Shown here in pieces: positions 40,560-49,405 of a DNA stretch of 64,000 nucleotides. The notes beneath the pieces were generated by a model that was given only the letters and a program-made list of their open reading frames with translations, was not told the origin of the DNA and made no database searches. The stretch comes from Bacteroidota bacterium. GTDB taxonomy: Bacteria > Bacteroidota > Bacteroidia > Flavobacteriales > Weeksellaceae. The DNA lies in NCBI GenBank assembly GCA_023394415.1, contig JAEXAR010000001.1:1-64000 (forward strand). Reading direction: 5' to 3'. Positions within the stretch are counted from its first letter, which is position 1; every line of letters begins with the position of its first letter. Position numbers and translations under genes: made by a program.

Positions 40560-42905
40560 ATGAATAGATTTTTTGTTTTTCTGTGTTTTTTAACTTACAG
40601 CATAACCTTTTCCCAATCTTCAGTCCTAAAAATGGAGGAGATAATGAAAGGTGAAGAATTCGTAGGCTTTCAACCCGAAAATCCGGTTTGGGGATTTGAT
40701 AATGAAACGGTTTACTTCGACTGGAATCCCAAGAATGAACCTGGAAAAAGCACCTACTATTGGAAAAAAGGAATGAGTGAACCAAAATTGGCAAGTCCGG
40801 AAGATGAGGCATTCTACCGAAGTCGTTTCATCACCAACGATTATCAGACGTATTATTACACTTCCGGAGGTGCGGTTTATTCTTATGTACCAAAAACGAA
40901 AGCCAAAAAAAGGCTTTTCCAAAATGCTTCACCAATTATGAATCTGTCTTTGGGCAAAACATCAGGTGTAATTTTCTTTGAGCAAAGCGGAAACATTTTC
41001 AAATTAAATACTGCGGATGGGAGTTTTATACAGCTGACGAATTTTAGCAAAAATAAGCCTTCTGAAAAACCAAAAGAACAAGAAAATTTCCTGAAAGACC
41101 AGCAGAAAGAACTTTTCGAGTATGTTCGTGATATCGAAACACGAAGAAAATGGCAGGAAGCTAAAGCCAAAAAAATCCAAAAAACATTACCTAAATCTTT
41201 CGGTACAGGAAAAGATTTTTTCAATCTCTCAGCAAATCCGAATGAAAAATTTGTAACATTTGTAGAAGGTACAAGACCTGACAATAAAAATGAGCTGATG
41301 CCTATTTTCATTACCGACGATGGCTACAACCAATCTCGTGAAATAAAGGAAAAAGTTTCGGTTAAAAATTTCTTTTCAACCCGTTTAGGTATTTATAGCG
41401 CCAAAAAAGATTCGGTTTATTTTGTGAATTTTGAAAAACTTTCCGATGTAAACATTCAGCCAAAATATTTGGATGATTATAAAAAGGCGGACAAAGAAAA
41501 AATAGAAAACCGTCTCCTTTCTTTCGGCAGAACAGTTTATAATAAAGATGGCAGTTTTGCGATGGTGGACATTCGAAGTCAGGACAATAAAGACCGATGG
41601 CTTGTGAATTTAAATCTTAATGATGGAACCTTTGAAGAGGTAGACCATCAACACGATGAAGCTTGGATTGGAGGTCCCGGAATTCCTTCCTGGTCTTTCG
41701 GTAACGGAAATATCGGATTTTTAGCCGATGAAACAACTTTCTATTATCAATCTGAAAAGACAGGATTTTCGCATCTTTACACCTACAATCTAAAAACAAA
41801 GACACGAAATACACTGACTTCAGGAAATTGGGAAGTTCGTGATGCTAATTTATCAAAAGACAAAAAAACTTTTTATCTTTCAACTAACACATCACATCCC
41901 GGAAACCGAGATTTCTATAAAATGTTAGCAACCGGAGGAAAAATGATTCCTATTTTTACTCAAAATGGCAATCACGAGGTAGCACTTTCGCCTGATGAGA
42001 AGAAGCTTTTAGTTCGATATTCATACAAAAACAAGCCTTGGGAACTCTATATTTCTGAAAATACCACAAATGCAAAACTTCAACAAATCACCAATTCTAC
42101 AACGTCGGCATTTAAAGATTATCAATGGAAAGAGCCTGAAGTAATTAACTTCGCAGCGCAAGACGGAAAGAAAATTTATGCAAGAATTTACCAACCTAAA
42201 ACGGATGCTAAAAATTCAGCAGCAATCATTTTTGTACATGGTGCAGGTTATTTACAAAACGCACACAATTGGTGGAGCAACTACCACCGTGAATATATGT
42301 TCCACAATATGTTGACGGATTTGGGTTACACGGTTTTGGATATTGATTATCGCGGAAGTGACGGTTACGGCAGAGATGTTCGCACCGGAATTTACAGATT
42401 TATGGGCGGAAAAGATTTGTCCGACCACGTTGACGGAAAAAATTATTTGGTTAAAAATTTAGGAATCAATCCTGAAAAAGTGGGAATTTATGGTGGAAGT
42501 TACGGCGGTTTTATAACATTAATGGCGCTTTTAACCGAACCAAAAGAATTCAAAGCAGGAGCAGCGCTGCGTTCTGTTACAGATTGGGCACATTACAATC
42601 ATGGTTACACCGGAAATATTCTGAATTTCCCAGAAACAGATCCTGAAGCCTACAAAAAATCGTCCCCCATATATTTCGCCAATAATTTGGAAAATCATTT
42701 ATTAATGCTTCACGGAATGGTAGATGATAATGTAGAATACAAAGACATTGTGCGTTTACAGCAACGTTTTATTGAGTTGGGCAAAAAGAACTGGGATTTA
42801 GCATCTTATCCTGTAGAAAGTCACGGTTTTCGCGAAACTTATTCTTGGGTTGATGAATACCGAAGGATTTTGGAGCATTTCAACCGATATCTTCTTGGAA
42901 AATAA
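40560..42905 (+). CDS. S9 family peptidase, prolyl oligopeptidase type
   Basis: 781 residues with a signal peptide (FFVFLCFLTYSITFSQ). A beta-propeller domain fills about residues 30-500, and the alpha/beta-hydrolase about 540-781: the nucleophile is in YGGSYGGFITL (GxSxGG), the Asp in HGMVDDNVEY, and the His in VESHGF. It should cut after proline or similar residues in peptides in the periplasm. A separate S9 enzyme is at 27988. A 190-base structured leader is possible upstream. A good hairpin terminator follows. Identity to a specific S9 subfamily (S9A, S9B or S9C) is uncertain. Confidence 0.92.
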   Translation: MNRFFVFLCFLTYSITFSQSSVLKMEEIMKGEEFVGFQPENPVWGFDNETVYFDWNPKNEPGKSTYYWKKGMSEPKLASPEDEAFYRSRFITNDYQTYYYTSGGAVYSYVPKTKAKKRLFQNASPIMNLSLGKTSGVIFFEQSGNIFKLNTADGSFIQLTNFSKNKPSEKPKEQENFLKDQQKELFEYVRDIETRRKWQEAKAKKIQKTLPKSFGTGKDFFNLSANPNEKFVTFVEGTRPDNKNELMPIFITDDGYNQSREIKEKVSVKNFFSTRLGIYSAKKDSVYFVNFEKLSDVNIQPKYLDDYKKADKEKIENRLLSFGRTVYNKDGSFAMVDIRSQDNKDRWLVNLNLNDGTFEEVDHQHDEAWIGGPGIPSWSFGNGNIGFLADETTFYYQSEKTGFSHLYTYNLKTKTRNTLTSGNWEVRDANLSKDKKTFYLSTNTSHPGNRDFYKMLATGGKMIPIFTQNGNHEVALSPDEKKLLVRYSYKNKPWELYISENTTNAKLQQITNSTTSAFKDYQWKEPEVINFAAQDGKKIYARIYQPKTDAKNSAAIIFVHGAGYLQNAHNWWSNYHREYMFHNMLTDLGYTVLDIDYRGSDGYGRDVRTGIYRFMGGKDLSDHVDGKNYLVKNLGINPEKVGIYGGSYGGFITLMALLTEPKEFKAGAALRSVTDWAHYNHGYTGNILNFPETDPEAYKKSSPIYFANNLENHLLMLHGMVDDNVEYKDIVRLQQRFIELGKKNWDLASYPVESHGFRETYSWVDEYRRILEHFNRYLLGK

Positions 42906-42909
42906 TTGA

Positions 42910-42942
42910 AAAAGCCTCGCAAAAATTACGAGGCGATTTTTT
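42910..42942 (+). terminator. Rho-independent terminator
   Basis: GCCTCG (42914-42919) pairs with CGAGGC (42929-42934), with A-T pairs below and a T run after. Confidence 0.88.
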
Positions 42943-43015
42943 AACAAATTAAAAATTATGGATAATATAGACTTTTTAATTTTTTTCTAAAATTTAAAAA
43001 TCTAGTATTTCACTA

Positions 43016-44302
43016 TCAATGAAACTGTTCCGCTTCCGTAGAACCGGCTAAAGCCGTTGTAGAAGAATTTCCGGAAGTTACCACCGTTTGAATTTGGTCG
43101 AAATAAGACGTTCCAACGAAACTTTGGTGTTTTACAGCACGGAAACCTTCCTTTTGTAATGCAAATTCTCTTTCCTGAAGTTCGCTGTAACCTGCCATTC
43201 CTCTTTTTTTGTAAGCCAATGCCAATTCAAACATTGAAGTATTCAAAGCGTGGAAACCTGCCAAAGTGATGAATTGGAATTTATAACCCATTTTCGCCAA
43301 CTCTTCACGGAATGTTTCCATTTCAGCAACTGATAATTTTGCCGCCCAGTTGAAAGATGGAGAACAGTTATATGCCAACATTTTCCCAGGGAATTTTGCG
43401 TGAATTCCTTCAGCAAATTTTCTTGCGTAATCCAAATCAGGATTTGAGGTTTCCATCCAAATCAAATCTGAGTAAGGTGCGTAAGACAAACCTCTGTCGA
43501 TACCTTGTTCTACACCATTTTTTACGTAATAAAACCCTTCTGAAGTTCTTTCTCCGGTGATGAATTTGCGGTCTCTTTCGTCGATATCGGAAGTCAATAA
43601 GTCGGCTGCATCTGCATCAGTTCTTGCTACTAAAACTGTAGTAACACCACAAACATCGGCTGCAAGACGTGCTGCAATCAGTTTGTTAATTGCTTCTTGT
43701 GTTGGAACCAAAACTTTTCCACCCAAATGTCCACATTTTTTTGCGGAAGATAATTGGTCTTCAAAATGAACTCCGGCTGCACCTGCTTCAATCATTTGTT
43801 TCATCAGTTCAAAAGCGTTTAAGTTTCCGCCAAAACCTGCTTCTGCATCGGCAACGATTGGAACTAAATATTCTCTCCTGTTTACTTCATCAACTTGATT
43901 CACGGTCTGAATTTGGTCTGCTCTCAGCAACGCATTATTAATTTTTTTCACAACTGACGGAACCGAATTTGCAGGATACAAACTTTGATCAGGGTACATT
44001 TCTCCGCTCAAATTCGCATCTGCCGCAACTTGCCATCCGGAAAGATAAATCGCCTCTAAACCTGCATCCACTTCCTGAACTGCTTGATTTCCCGTCAAAG
44101 CGCCTAAACCTGCCACAAAATCCTGATTGTTCAGTTTTTTCCACAATTTTTCAGACATTAGTTTGGCTATTGTATAATCGAGTTTGTAACTTCCTCGAAG
44201 TTTCAACACTTCTTCTGCGGTATAAGGTCTTTTAATACCGTTCCATCTTGGGTTTTCTAACCATTCCTGTTCCAGTTTCTGGATTTGTTCTTGATTTTTC
44301 AT
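43016..44302 (-). CDS. aceA: Isocitrate lyase
   Basis: 428 residues. Splits isocitrate to glyoxylate and succinate, the first step of the glyoxylate shunt. The catalytic signature KKCGH is near residue 188 (SSAKKCGHLGGK), with the metal-binding ARTDADAADLL near 226 and WMETSNPDLDYARKFAEGI near 282. Length is that of the bacterial short form. It lies 167 bases downstream of aceB on the same strand, so both are probably transcribed together from the aceB promoter; an inverted-repeat element sits in between. Identification is certain. Confidence 0.98.
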   Translation of the reverse strand: MKNQEQIQKLEQEWLENPRWNGIKRPYTAEEVLKLRGSYKLDYTIAKLMSEKLWKKLNNQDFVAGLGALTGNQAVQEVDAGLEAIYLSGWQVAADANLSGEMYPDQSLYPANSVPSVVKKINNALLRADQIQTVNQVDEVNRREYLVPIVADAEAGFGGNLNAFELMKQMIEAGAAGVHFEDQLSSAKKCGHLGGKVLVPTQEAINKLIAARLAADVCGVTTVLVARTDADAADLLTSDIDERDRKFITGERTSEGFYYVKNGVEQGIDRGLSYAPYSDLIWMETSNPDLDYARKFAEGIHAKFPGKMLAYNCSPSFNWAAKLSVAEMETFREELAKMGYKFQFITLAGFHALNTSMFELALAYKKRGMAGYSELQEREFALQKEGFRAVKHQSFVGTSYFDQIQTVVTSGNSSTTALAGSTEAEQFH

Positions 44303-44346
44303 TTTGATTTATTTTTTGTGATTTTATAATTTGTAATTTTTTGTAT

Positions 44347-44434
44347 AATGTAAAAAGTACAATGTATAATGTTTGTGCTTTTTGAAAAATCGCACCAATT
44401 TTATTTATACTTTTTGCATTGTACTTTTTACATT
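44347..44434. repeat. Perfect 18-bp inverted repeat between aceB and aceA
   Basis: AATGTAAAAAGTACAATG at 44347-44364 is repeated in exact reverse complement at 44417-44434, 52 bases apart. TACTTTTTGCATTGTAC-like half copies lie next to both arms. It would form a long hairpin in the aceBA message, or is a small non-autonomous element. Confidence 0.85.
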
Positions 44435-44469
44435 GTACATAATGCATAATACATACTTTCTACTCAAAC

Positions 44470-46047
44470 CTACAGATATTTATATGCTAAAAGCGTTAAA
44501 AATTCTTCAAAATGGTCATTCAAAACCAAGTCATCAAAAATTTCTGCTGCCAGTTTGAATTTTCCATTTTCGTAACGTTCTTCGCCAACATATTTTTTAA
44601 TGTTTTCAAGTTCCTCGTCTTGCCATTTCATTATCATCTCCGGTAATAAGGTTCTGTCATCCTCTAATTTTGCTTCATTTTTCAGCCATTGCCACACTTG
44701 TGTTCTGGAAATTTCGGCAGTTGCTGCGTCTTCCATTAAATTATATAATGCTGCGGCTCCTGTTCCCATCAACCAAGATTCGATGTAGAGAATACCGACA
44801 TTGATGTTTTTTCTGACGCCTTTTTCGGTAATGGTTCCTTGTGGAATTTCGATTAAATCACTTTCTGAAATTTGATATTCCTCAAATTTTTTGTCGATTT
44901 GATTTTTAGTTGGCATCAAATCGTCGAAAATTTTCTTTGCGACAGGAACCAATCCTGGATGTGCAACCCAAGTTCCATCGTGTCCGTTTTTCACTTCGCG
45001 TTCTTTGTCTGCACGAACTTTTGCGTACGCGATTTCGTTTTCTTCCTCATTATTTTTCACTGGAATTTGCGCCGCCATTCCTCCCATTGCGTGAACGCCT
45101 CGTTTGTGACAAACTTGAATCACTCGTTTTGAATAAGCACTCATAAAAGGCGAAGTCATCGTGACTTGATCTCTGTCAGGTACAATGAATTCCGGTTGAT
45201 TTCTAAATTTTTTAATGTAAGAGAAAATGTAATCCCAACGTCCACAATTCAGTCCGGAACTGTGTTCTTTCAGTTCATAAAGAATTTCATCTAACTGAAA
45301 AGAGGCCGTAATTGTTTCAATAAGAACGGTTGCTTTTATCGTTCCCTGAGAAATTCCAAGATAATTTTGAGCAAAAACAAACACATCATTCCACCAACGC
45401 GCTTCTTTGTAATGTTCTAATTTTGGTAAATAGAAATAAGGTCCGCTTCCGTTTTCCAAGAGTTTTTTCGCATTTCTAAAAAAATAAATCCCAAAATCAA
45501 TTAACGAACCGGACGCTTTTTCATCATTGATTTCAATATGTTTTTCTTCTAAATGTAAACCTCTCGGACGAACCAACAGAACGGCTAATTTTTCACCTAA
45601 TCTGTAAGATTTTCCTTCCTCGTTCACGAAATCAATTTGTCTGTTTATAGCATCGGAAAGATTAATTTGTCCTTCCATACAATTTTCCCAAGTTGGCGAA
45701 TTGCTGTCTTCAAAATCCGCCATAAACGTTGATGCACCGGAATTTAGAGCGTTGATGATCATTTTTCTGTCAACGGGACCGGTAATTTCAACGCGTCTGT
45801 CTAGCAAATCTTCAGGAAGTTTTGCGCAAGTCCAGTTTCCGTTTCGGATTTCTAAAGTTTCTTCGGGAAATGTTGGTTTTTGTCCCAAATCGAAATCAAC
45901 TTGCTTCATTTTTCTTTGTTCGAGCAATCGCAAACGTTTTGAATTGAATTTTTGATGAAGTTCGTTAAGAAATTCTGTCAATTCGGGCGTGAAAATGCTT
46001 TCGTAATGGTTTTCTGCCTGTATTGAAAATTGTGTTTGGGTTTCCAT
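44470..46047 (-). CDS. aceB: Malate synthase A
   Basis: 525 residues from ATG 46047 (METQTQFSIQAENHYESIF); the frame is open further but the upstream part lies in the promoter and operator. AceB condenses glyoxylate with acetyl-CoA to malate. Seen are DFEDSNSPTWENCMEGQINL near residue 112, LLVRPRGLHL near 151, and the catalytic region MGGMAAQIPVKNN near 320. It is followed by aceA. A minus-strand promoter (TTG, 16 bases, TAGGTTTG) and a 16-bp palindrome lie upstream, and a ScfR-type regulator diverges from it. Identification is certain. Confidence 0.97.
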   Translation of the reverse strand: METQTQFSIQAENHYESIFTPELTEFLNELHQKFNSKRLRLLEQRKMKQVDFDLGQKPTFPEETLEIRNGNWTCAKLPEDLLDRRVEITGPVDRKMIINALNSGASTFMADFEDSNSPTWENCMEGQINLSDAINRQIDFVNEEGKSYRLGEKLAVLLVRPRGLHLEEKHIEINDEKASGSLIDFGIYFFRNAKKLLENGSGPYFYLPKLEHYKEARWWNDVFVFAQNYLGISQGTIKATVLIETITASFQLDEILYELKEHSSGLNCGRWDYIFSYIKKFRNQPEFIVPDRDQVTMTSPFMSAYSKRVIQVCHKRGVHAMGGMAAQIPVKNNEEENEIAYAKVRADKEREVKNGHDGTWVAHPGLVPVAKKIFDDLMPTKNQIDKKFEEYQISESDLIEIPQGTITEKGVRKNINVGILYIESWLMGTGAAALYNLMEDAATAEISRTQVWQWLKNEAKLEDDRTLLPEMIMKWQDEELENIKKYVGEERYENGKFKLAAEIFDDLVLNDHFEEFLTLLAYKYL

Positions 46048-46074
46048 AACAATCATTTTAATAATTTGATGAAG

Positions 46075-46117
46075 CAAACCTACAAAAAATATTTTCACCA
46101 ATAGCGAACGTTCGCTA
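46075..46117 (-). promoter_or_regulatory. aceB promoter with adjoining perfect palindrome
   Basis: On the minus strand TTG (46101-46099), 16 bases, then TAGGTTTG (46082-46075), then the aceB ATG 27 bases further. The 16-bp perfect palindrome TAGCGAACGTTCGCTA (46102-46117) abuts the -33 element on its upstream side, the usual place for an activator. Core form: GCGA-N4-TCGC. Confidence 0.65.
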
Positions 46118-46138
46118 AATATTTATAAAAATTATTAT

Positions 46139-46169
46139 GCGAATAATCGCTTTTGTTTTATTACCTTTG
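46139..46169 (+). promoter_or_regulatory. Regulator-side promoter with second GCGA-N4-TCGC site
   Basis: GCGA-ATAA-TCGC at 46139-46150 shares the core of the palindrome at 46102-46117, centre to centre 35 bases. It is followed by plus-strand TACCTTTG (46162-46169), a -7 match, so the site covers the -33 region of a promoter facing the regulator gene. Confidence 0.55.
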
Positions 46170-46214
46170 CATTCATCGTAATTTACAGGTTGTTTAGAAT
46201 GATTTTAAATTTTA

Positions 46215-46435
46215 TGAAGTCGGAAGTTGGGAGACCGAAGTCCGAAGAAAGTTTAGAATTTAAATTAGAAACTCGATTCTACCATTCTGGACACAGACAG
46301 AAAGTATGCAAAATAGTTCAGAAGTGAAACGAAAAATCTACATAGAGATTCTTCATTTCGCTACGCTACATTCAGAATGACAGTGAGTCAAAAAAAATTC
46401 AACTTGAAACTTCAACTTGAAACTTGAAATTTTAG
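46215..46435. repeat. Repeat-filled leader of the ScfR-type regulator
   Basis: The gap between the promoter and the gene holds three things: AAGTCGGAAGTTGGGAGACCGAAGT (cut at 46218-46242, given only as position), a reversed copy of the GTCATTCTGAATGAAGCG hairpin family at 46318-46383, and CAACTTGAAACTT tandem copies near 46401-46432. No gene is seen. The message leader would be about 270 bases long. Confidence 0.6.
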
Positions 46436-46444
46436 ACAAAAAGT

Positions 46445-47914
46445 ATGAACTCAGAAAGTGATTATATCAAAACCGTTTTCGGACTCAAACTGAAACAGCA
46501 ACGCCAAAAGAAAAACTGGTCGCTGCAGGATTTGGCGAATGAAACGGGACTTTCAAAATCGTACCTCAACGAAATTGAAAACGGAAAAAAATATCCGAAA
46601 CACGACAAAATTCTGCAAATTTCCGATGTTCTCGACTGTAAATTTGATGATCTGGTTTCCACAAAACTTGACAAAAGTTTATCCCCGATTTCTGAAGTTT
46701 TAAAGTCTGATTTCTTTAAGGAAATTCCTCTGGAGCTTTTTGGAATCAACCGAAATACGCTCATCAATATCATTAGTGATGCACCAAAAAAAGTAACCGC
46801 ATTTATCAATACTTTAATTGAAATTTCACAAAATTATAATTTGAGTAAAGAGCGTTTTTACTTCGCTGTTGTAAGGAGTTTTCAGGAATTGCACGATAAT
46901 TATTTTCCTGAAATTGAAGAGAAAGCAAAAGAATGTTTTGACAAATATCAACTTTCAGCAAAACCAAAATCCGATGATTTGGAATTGATTTTAAAAAATA
47001 AATTTCAATATGAAATCATCACTTCCGACCTTGAAAAATATGGAGCTTCAGGGAAATTGCGATCCCTTTTTATTCCCGAAAAGAAATCACTTTTATTGAA
47101 TGTTCTTCTGGACGAAGACCAAAAAACATTCATCTTAGCGAAAGAAATCGGTTATAATGTTTTAAACTTAAATCCACGTCCCAACACTTATTCTTGGCTG
47201 GATTTTACGAATTTTGAGGAACTTTTGAACAATTACTTTTCGTCTTATTTTGCGGGAAGTCTTTTAATCAACAAAGAACATTTATCCGAAAAAATGGCGG
47301 ATTTTTTTCAAAATTCAGAATGGCATCCTGAAATTTTTGAACAGTTGACACAGGAATTCACCAACTCTCCTGAAACCTTCTACTACCGATTGACGAATAT
47401 TTTACCACAGGATTTTGGAATTAAAGATCTGTTCTATCTCTGCTTTACGAAAAAGAAAAAATCGGATAAAGTGCGGATTTTGAAGGAATTGCATCTCAAT
47501 CAACAACAGGCTCCACACGCTAATGCAACCAACGAACATTATTGCAGACGGTGGATTGCACTGAAAAATTTAATTCATTTAAAAGCAAATGAACAAGTTA
47601 CGGATGCTCAAATCTCGCATTATGTTGACAGCGGAAAAAGCTATCTCGTAATTTCTAGCTCAGAAAAAAATCCTTTTTCCGACGGCACAAACCGCAGTTA
47701 TTGTATCGGTATTTTACTGAATACGCATTCTTTAAAAAAGATTAAATTCGCCAAAAGCACCAAAATAAAAACCGAAAACGTAGGCGTAACCTGCGAATCC
47801 TGCAGCATCACCGATTGCGAAGTGAGAATGGCACCACCTTTGAGAATTGAGAAGGAAAACTTCAATGAAGAGATGAAAAAAGCCATTGAAAAAATTAGGA
47901 AAGAAAACATCTAA
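46445..47914 (+). CDS. XRE-family regulator, ScfR/RamB-like
   Basis: 489 residues. An N-terminal helix-turn-helix (about 12-66: LKLKQQRQKKNWSLQDLANE, SKSYLNEIENGKKYP), a middle region resembling the IrrE/ImmA peptidase fold (about 160-270) in which the zinc HExxH is absent (the matching stretch reads AKEIGYNVL), and a C-terminal domain of the short-chain-fatty-acyl regulator type with a cysteine group VTCESCSITDCEV near 450. Relatives such as RamB and PrpR/MccR in Actinobacteria control glyoxylate or propionate genes. It diverges from aceB-aceA with paired operators between, so control of the shunt is likely but inferred. Confidence 0.85.
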   Translation: MNSESDYIKTVFGLKLKQQRQKKNWSLQDLANETGLSKSYLNEIENGKKYPKHDKILQISDVLDCKFDDLVSTKLDKSLSPISEVLKSDFFKEIPLELFGINRNTLINIISDAPKKVTAFINTLIEISQNYNLSKERFYFAVVRSFQELHDNYFPEIEEKAKECFDKYQLSAKPKSDDLELILKNKFQYEIITSDLEKYGASGKLRSLFIPEKKSLLLNVLLDEDQKTFILAKEIGYNVLNLNPRPNTYSWLDFTNFEELLNNYFSSYFAGSLLINKEHLSEKMADFFQNSEWHPEIFEQLTQEFTNSPETFYYRLTNILPQDFGIKDLFYLCFTKKKKSDKVRILKELHLNQQQAPHANATNEHYCRRWIALKNLIHLKANEQVTDAQISHYVDSGKSYLVISSSEKNPFSDGTNRSYCIGILLNTHSLKKIKFAKSTKIKTENVGVTCESCSITDCEVRMAPPLRIEKENFNEEMKKAIEKIRKENI

Positions 47915-47955
47915 ACCTCACAAGATTATTAAATAGATTTTTTTATTTTTATCAG

Positions 47956-48606
47956 ATGCCTTTGGATTTGCTTTTTCCGAACCGCTGTCTTCACTGCAAC
48001 CGAGTTATCGATGCACAGGAACTGGTTTGTGAAATTTGTATTGATAAGATTCATTTTACCCATCATCGATTTACAGATGACAATGAACTGAAAAAGCGTT
48101 GTAAACTACTCTTTCCTGTTGAAAATGCGTTTGCTTTGATGCAGTTTGAAGAAGAAAGTTTGAGCCGAAAGATTGTTCACGACTTGAAATATAAAAGCCG
48201 TGAGAAAATTGGTGAAATTTTAGCACAATGGACTTTAGAACGTCTTGATTTCAACCAATACAAGCCTGATTTATTGGTTTCAGTCCCGCTTCATCCGAAG
48301 AAGTTGAATGAGCGCGGTTACAATCAGTTACATCTTTTTACGGAAACCATTTCAAAACATTTTGAGATTCCTTACGATCACACTTTAATAAAAAGAAATT
48401 CCTATAAAAAAGCTCAGGCTCTTAAAGATAAGGCGCATCGTTCCGAGACGAAAAATATATTCTCCATTACAAAACCAATTCAAAATCAGCACGTCTTAAT
48501 TATCGACGATGTATTTACCACCGGAAACACGATGAGTTCTGTGGCTTGGGAAATTTTAAAAGAAGGCCATAACAAAGTGAGTGTTTTGGTAATTGCGGTG
48601 GACTAA
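47956..48606 (+). CDS. ComF family phosphoribosyltransferase-like protein
   Basis: 216 residues. An N-terminal zinc-finger-like part with two CxxC pairs (NRCLHCNRV and LVCEICIDK) is followed by a phosphoribosyltransferase fold with the PRPP loop VLIIDDVFTTGNTM near 182 and VSVPLHPKKLNERGYNQ near 115. ComF is needed for DNA uptake in naturally competent bacteria, probably in the cytosol with the ComFA helicase; in others its role is unclear. It begins 41 bases after the ScfR-type regulator, perhaps on the same transcript. Confidence 0.93.
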   Translation: MPLDLLFPNRCLHCNRVIDAQELVCEICIDKIHFTHHRFTDDNELKKRCKLLFPVENAFALMQFEEESLSRKIVHDLKYKSREKIGEILAQWTLERLDFNQYKPDLLVSVPLHPKKLNERGYNQLHLFTETISKHFEIPYDHTLIKRNSYKKAQALKDKAHRSETKNIFSITKPIQNQHVLIIDDVFTTGNTMSSVAWEILKEGHNKVSVLVIAVD

Positions 48607-48648
48607 AGTTCGAAGTCCGAAACTTTTCAGAGAATTTTAGACAAAAAA

Positions 48649-49299
48649 TTATCGCTGTAATTTTTCGCCGTAAGACAAATCTCCTGCATCGCCTAAACCC
48701 GGAGTGATATAACCCTTTGAAGTAAGTTTCTCATCGATTGCTCCCACCCATATTTCCGCATTGGGATAGGCATTTTGAATGGTTTCAACACCCTGTTTTG
48801 AAGCGATTGCTGCAACGATATGAAGTTGTGTTGGATTTCCGTGATTCAATAAATCTTTAATGGCTTCGATTAAACTTGCTCCGGTTGCTAACATTGGATC
48901 TGCAACAATTAGTGGTCTTCCGTCGATATTCGGACAAGTTAAATAATCCTGTTTGATTGAGAAATAATCGTTGGCGTCATGTTTTCTGTAAGCAGCTACA
49001 AAACCACAATCAGCTTTGTCGAGATAATTCAAAATTCCTTGAAACAGGGGAACTCCGGCTCTTAAAATCGTTGTAATTACGGGTTGAACTGCAATTTCTT
49101 TAACGGTAATTTTATCTAAAGGGGTAGAAATTTCTACTTCTATCTGTTCCAAACCTTTTGAAATTTCGAAAGCGGCGATTTCTCCGATTCTTTCCATATT
49201 TCTGCGGAATTTCATTCGGTCGCCTTGAATTTCGGTGTTTCTTAAATCATTAATCCAGGAATTAACAAGCGAGAAGTTTTCAGATAAAACAGTAACCAT
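48649..49299 (-). CDS. upp: Uracil phosphoribosyltransferase
   Basis: 216 residues. Salvages uracil to UMP with PRPP in the cytosol. The PRPP loop is LIVADPMLATGASLIEAI near residue 129, and YITPGLGDAGDLSYGEK near 196 binds uracil. Length is typical. It converges with comF, with no clear terminator in the 42-base gap. Upstream are a TAATTTTG element and the GGGCTAAAACCC hairpin repeat that separates it from der on the same strand. Confidence 0.97.
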   Translation of the reverse strand: MVTVLSENFSLVNSWINDLRNTEIQGDRMKFRRNMERIGEIAAFEISKGLEQIEVEISTPLDKITVKEIAVQPVITTILRAGVPLFQGILNYLDKADCGFVAAYRKHDANDYFSIKQDYLTCPNIDGRPLIVADPMLATGASLIEAIKDLLNHGNPTQLHIVAAIASKQGVETIQNAYPNAEIWVGAIDEKLTSKGYITPGLGDAGDLSYGEKLQR

Positions 49300-49318
49300 T
49301 ATTGTAGATTATTTTTTA

Positions 49319-49326
49319 CAAAATTA
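49319..49326 (-). promoter_or_regulatory. -7 promoter element for upp
   Basis: Minus-strand TAATTTTG, 19 bases upstream of the upp ATG. Confidence 0.5.
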
Positions 49327-49336
49327 AAGATAAATT

Positions 49337-49390
49337 TCGGCTAAAGCCAACAATATTTAAAATAATAAAGCGGGCTAAAACCCGCTCCTA
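49337..49390. repeat. Paired hairpin repeat (GGCTAAAGCC and GCGGG..CCCGC)
   Basis: GGCTAAAGCC and then GCGGGCTAAAACCCGC each form a short hairpin, 23 bases apart, in the der-upp gap. Similar CGGCTAAAGCC sequences are common intergenic repeats in Bacteroidetes. It may act as a der terminator. Confidence 0.6.
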
Positions 49391-49405
49391 TTGATTCGAT
49401 AAATT

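Noticed and set aside
40405..40812. A 135-codon minus-strand frame before the S9 peptidase
   Set aside because: It runs from the repeat element into antisense of the peptidase signal peptide and shows no domain; it is a product of the repeat's composition.
46048..46101. Longer N-terminus for malate synthase
   Set aside because: The extension covers the -7 element; family homology starts at METQTQ.
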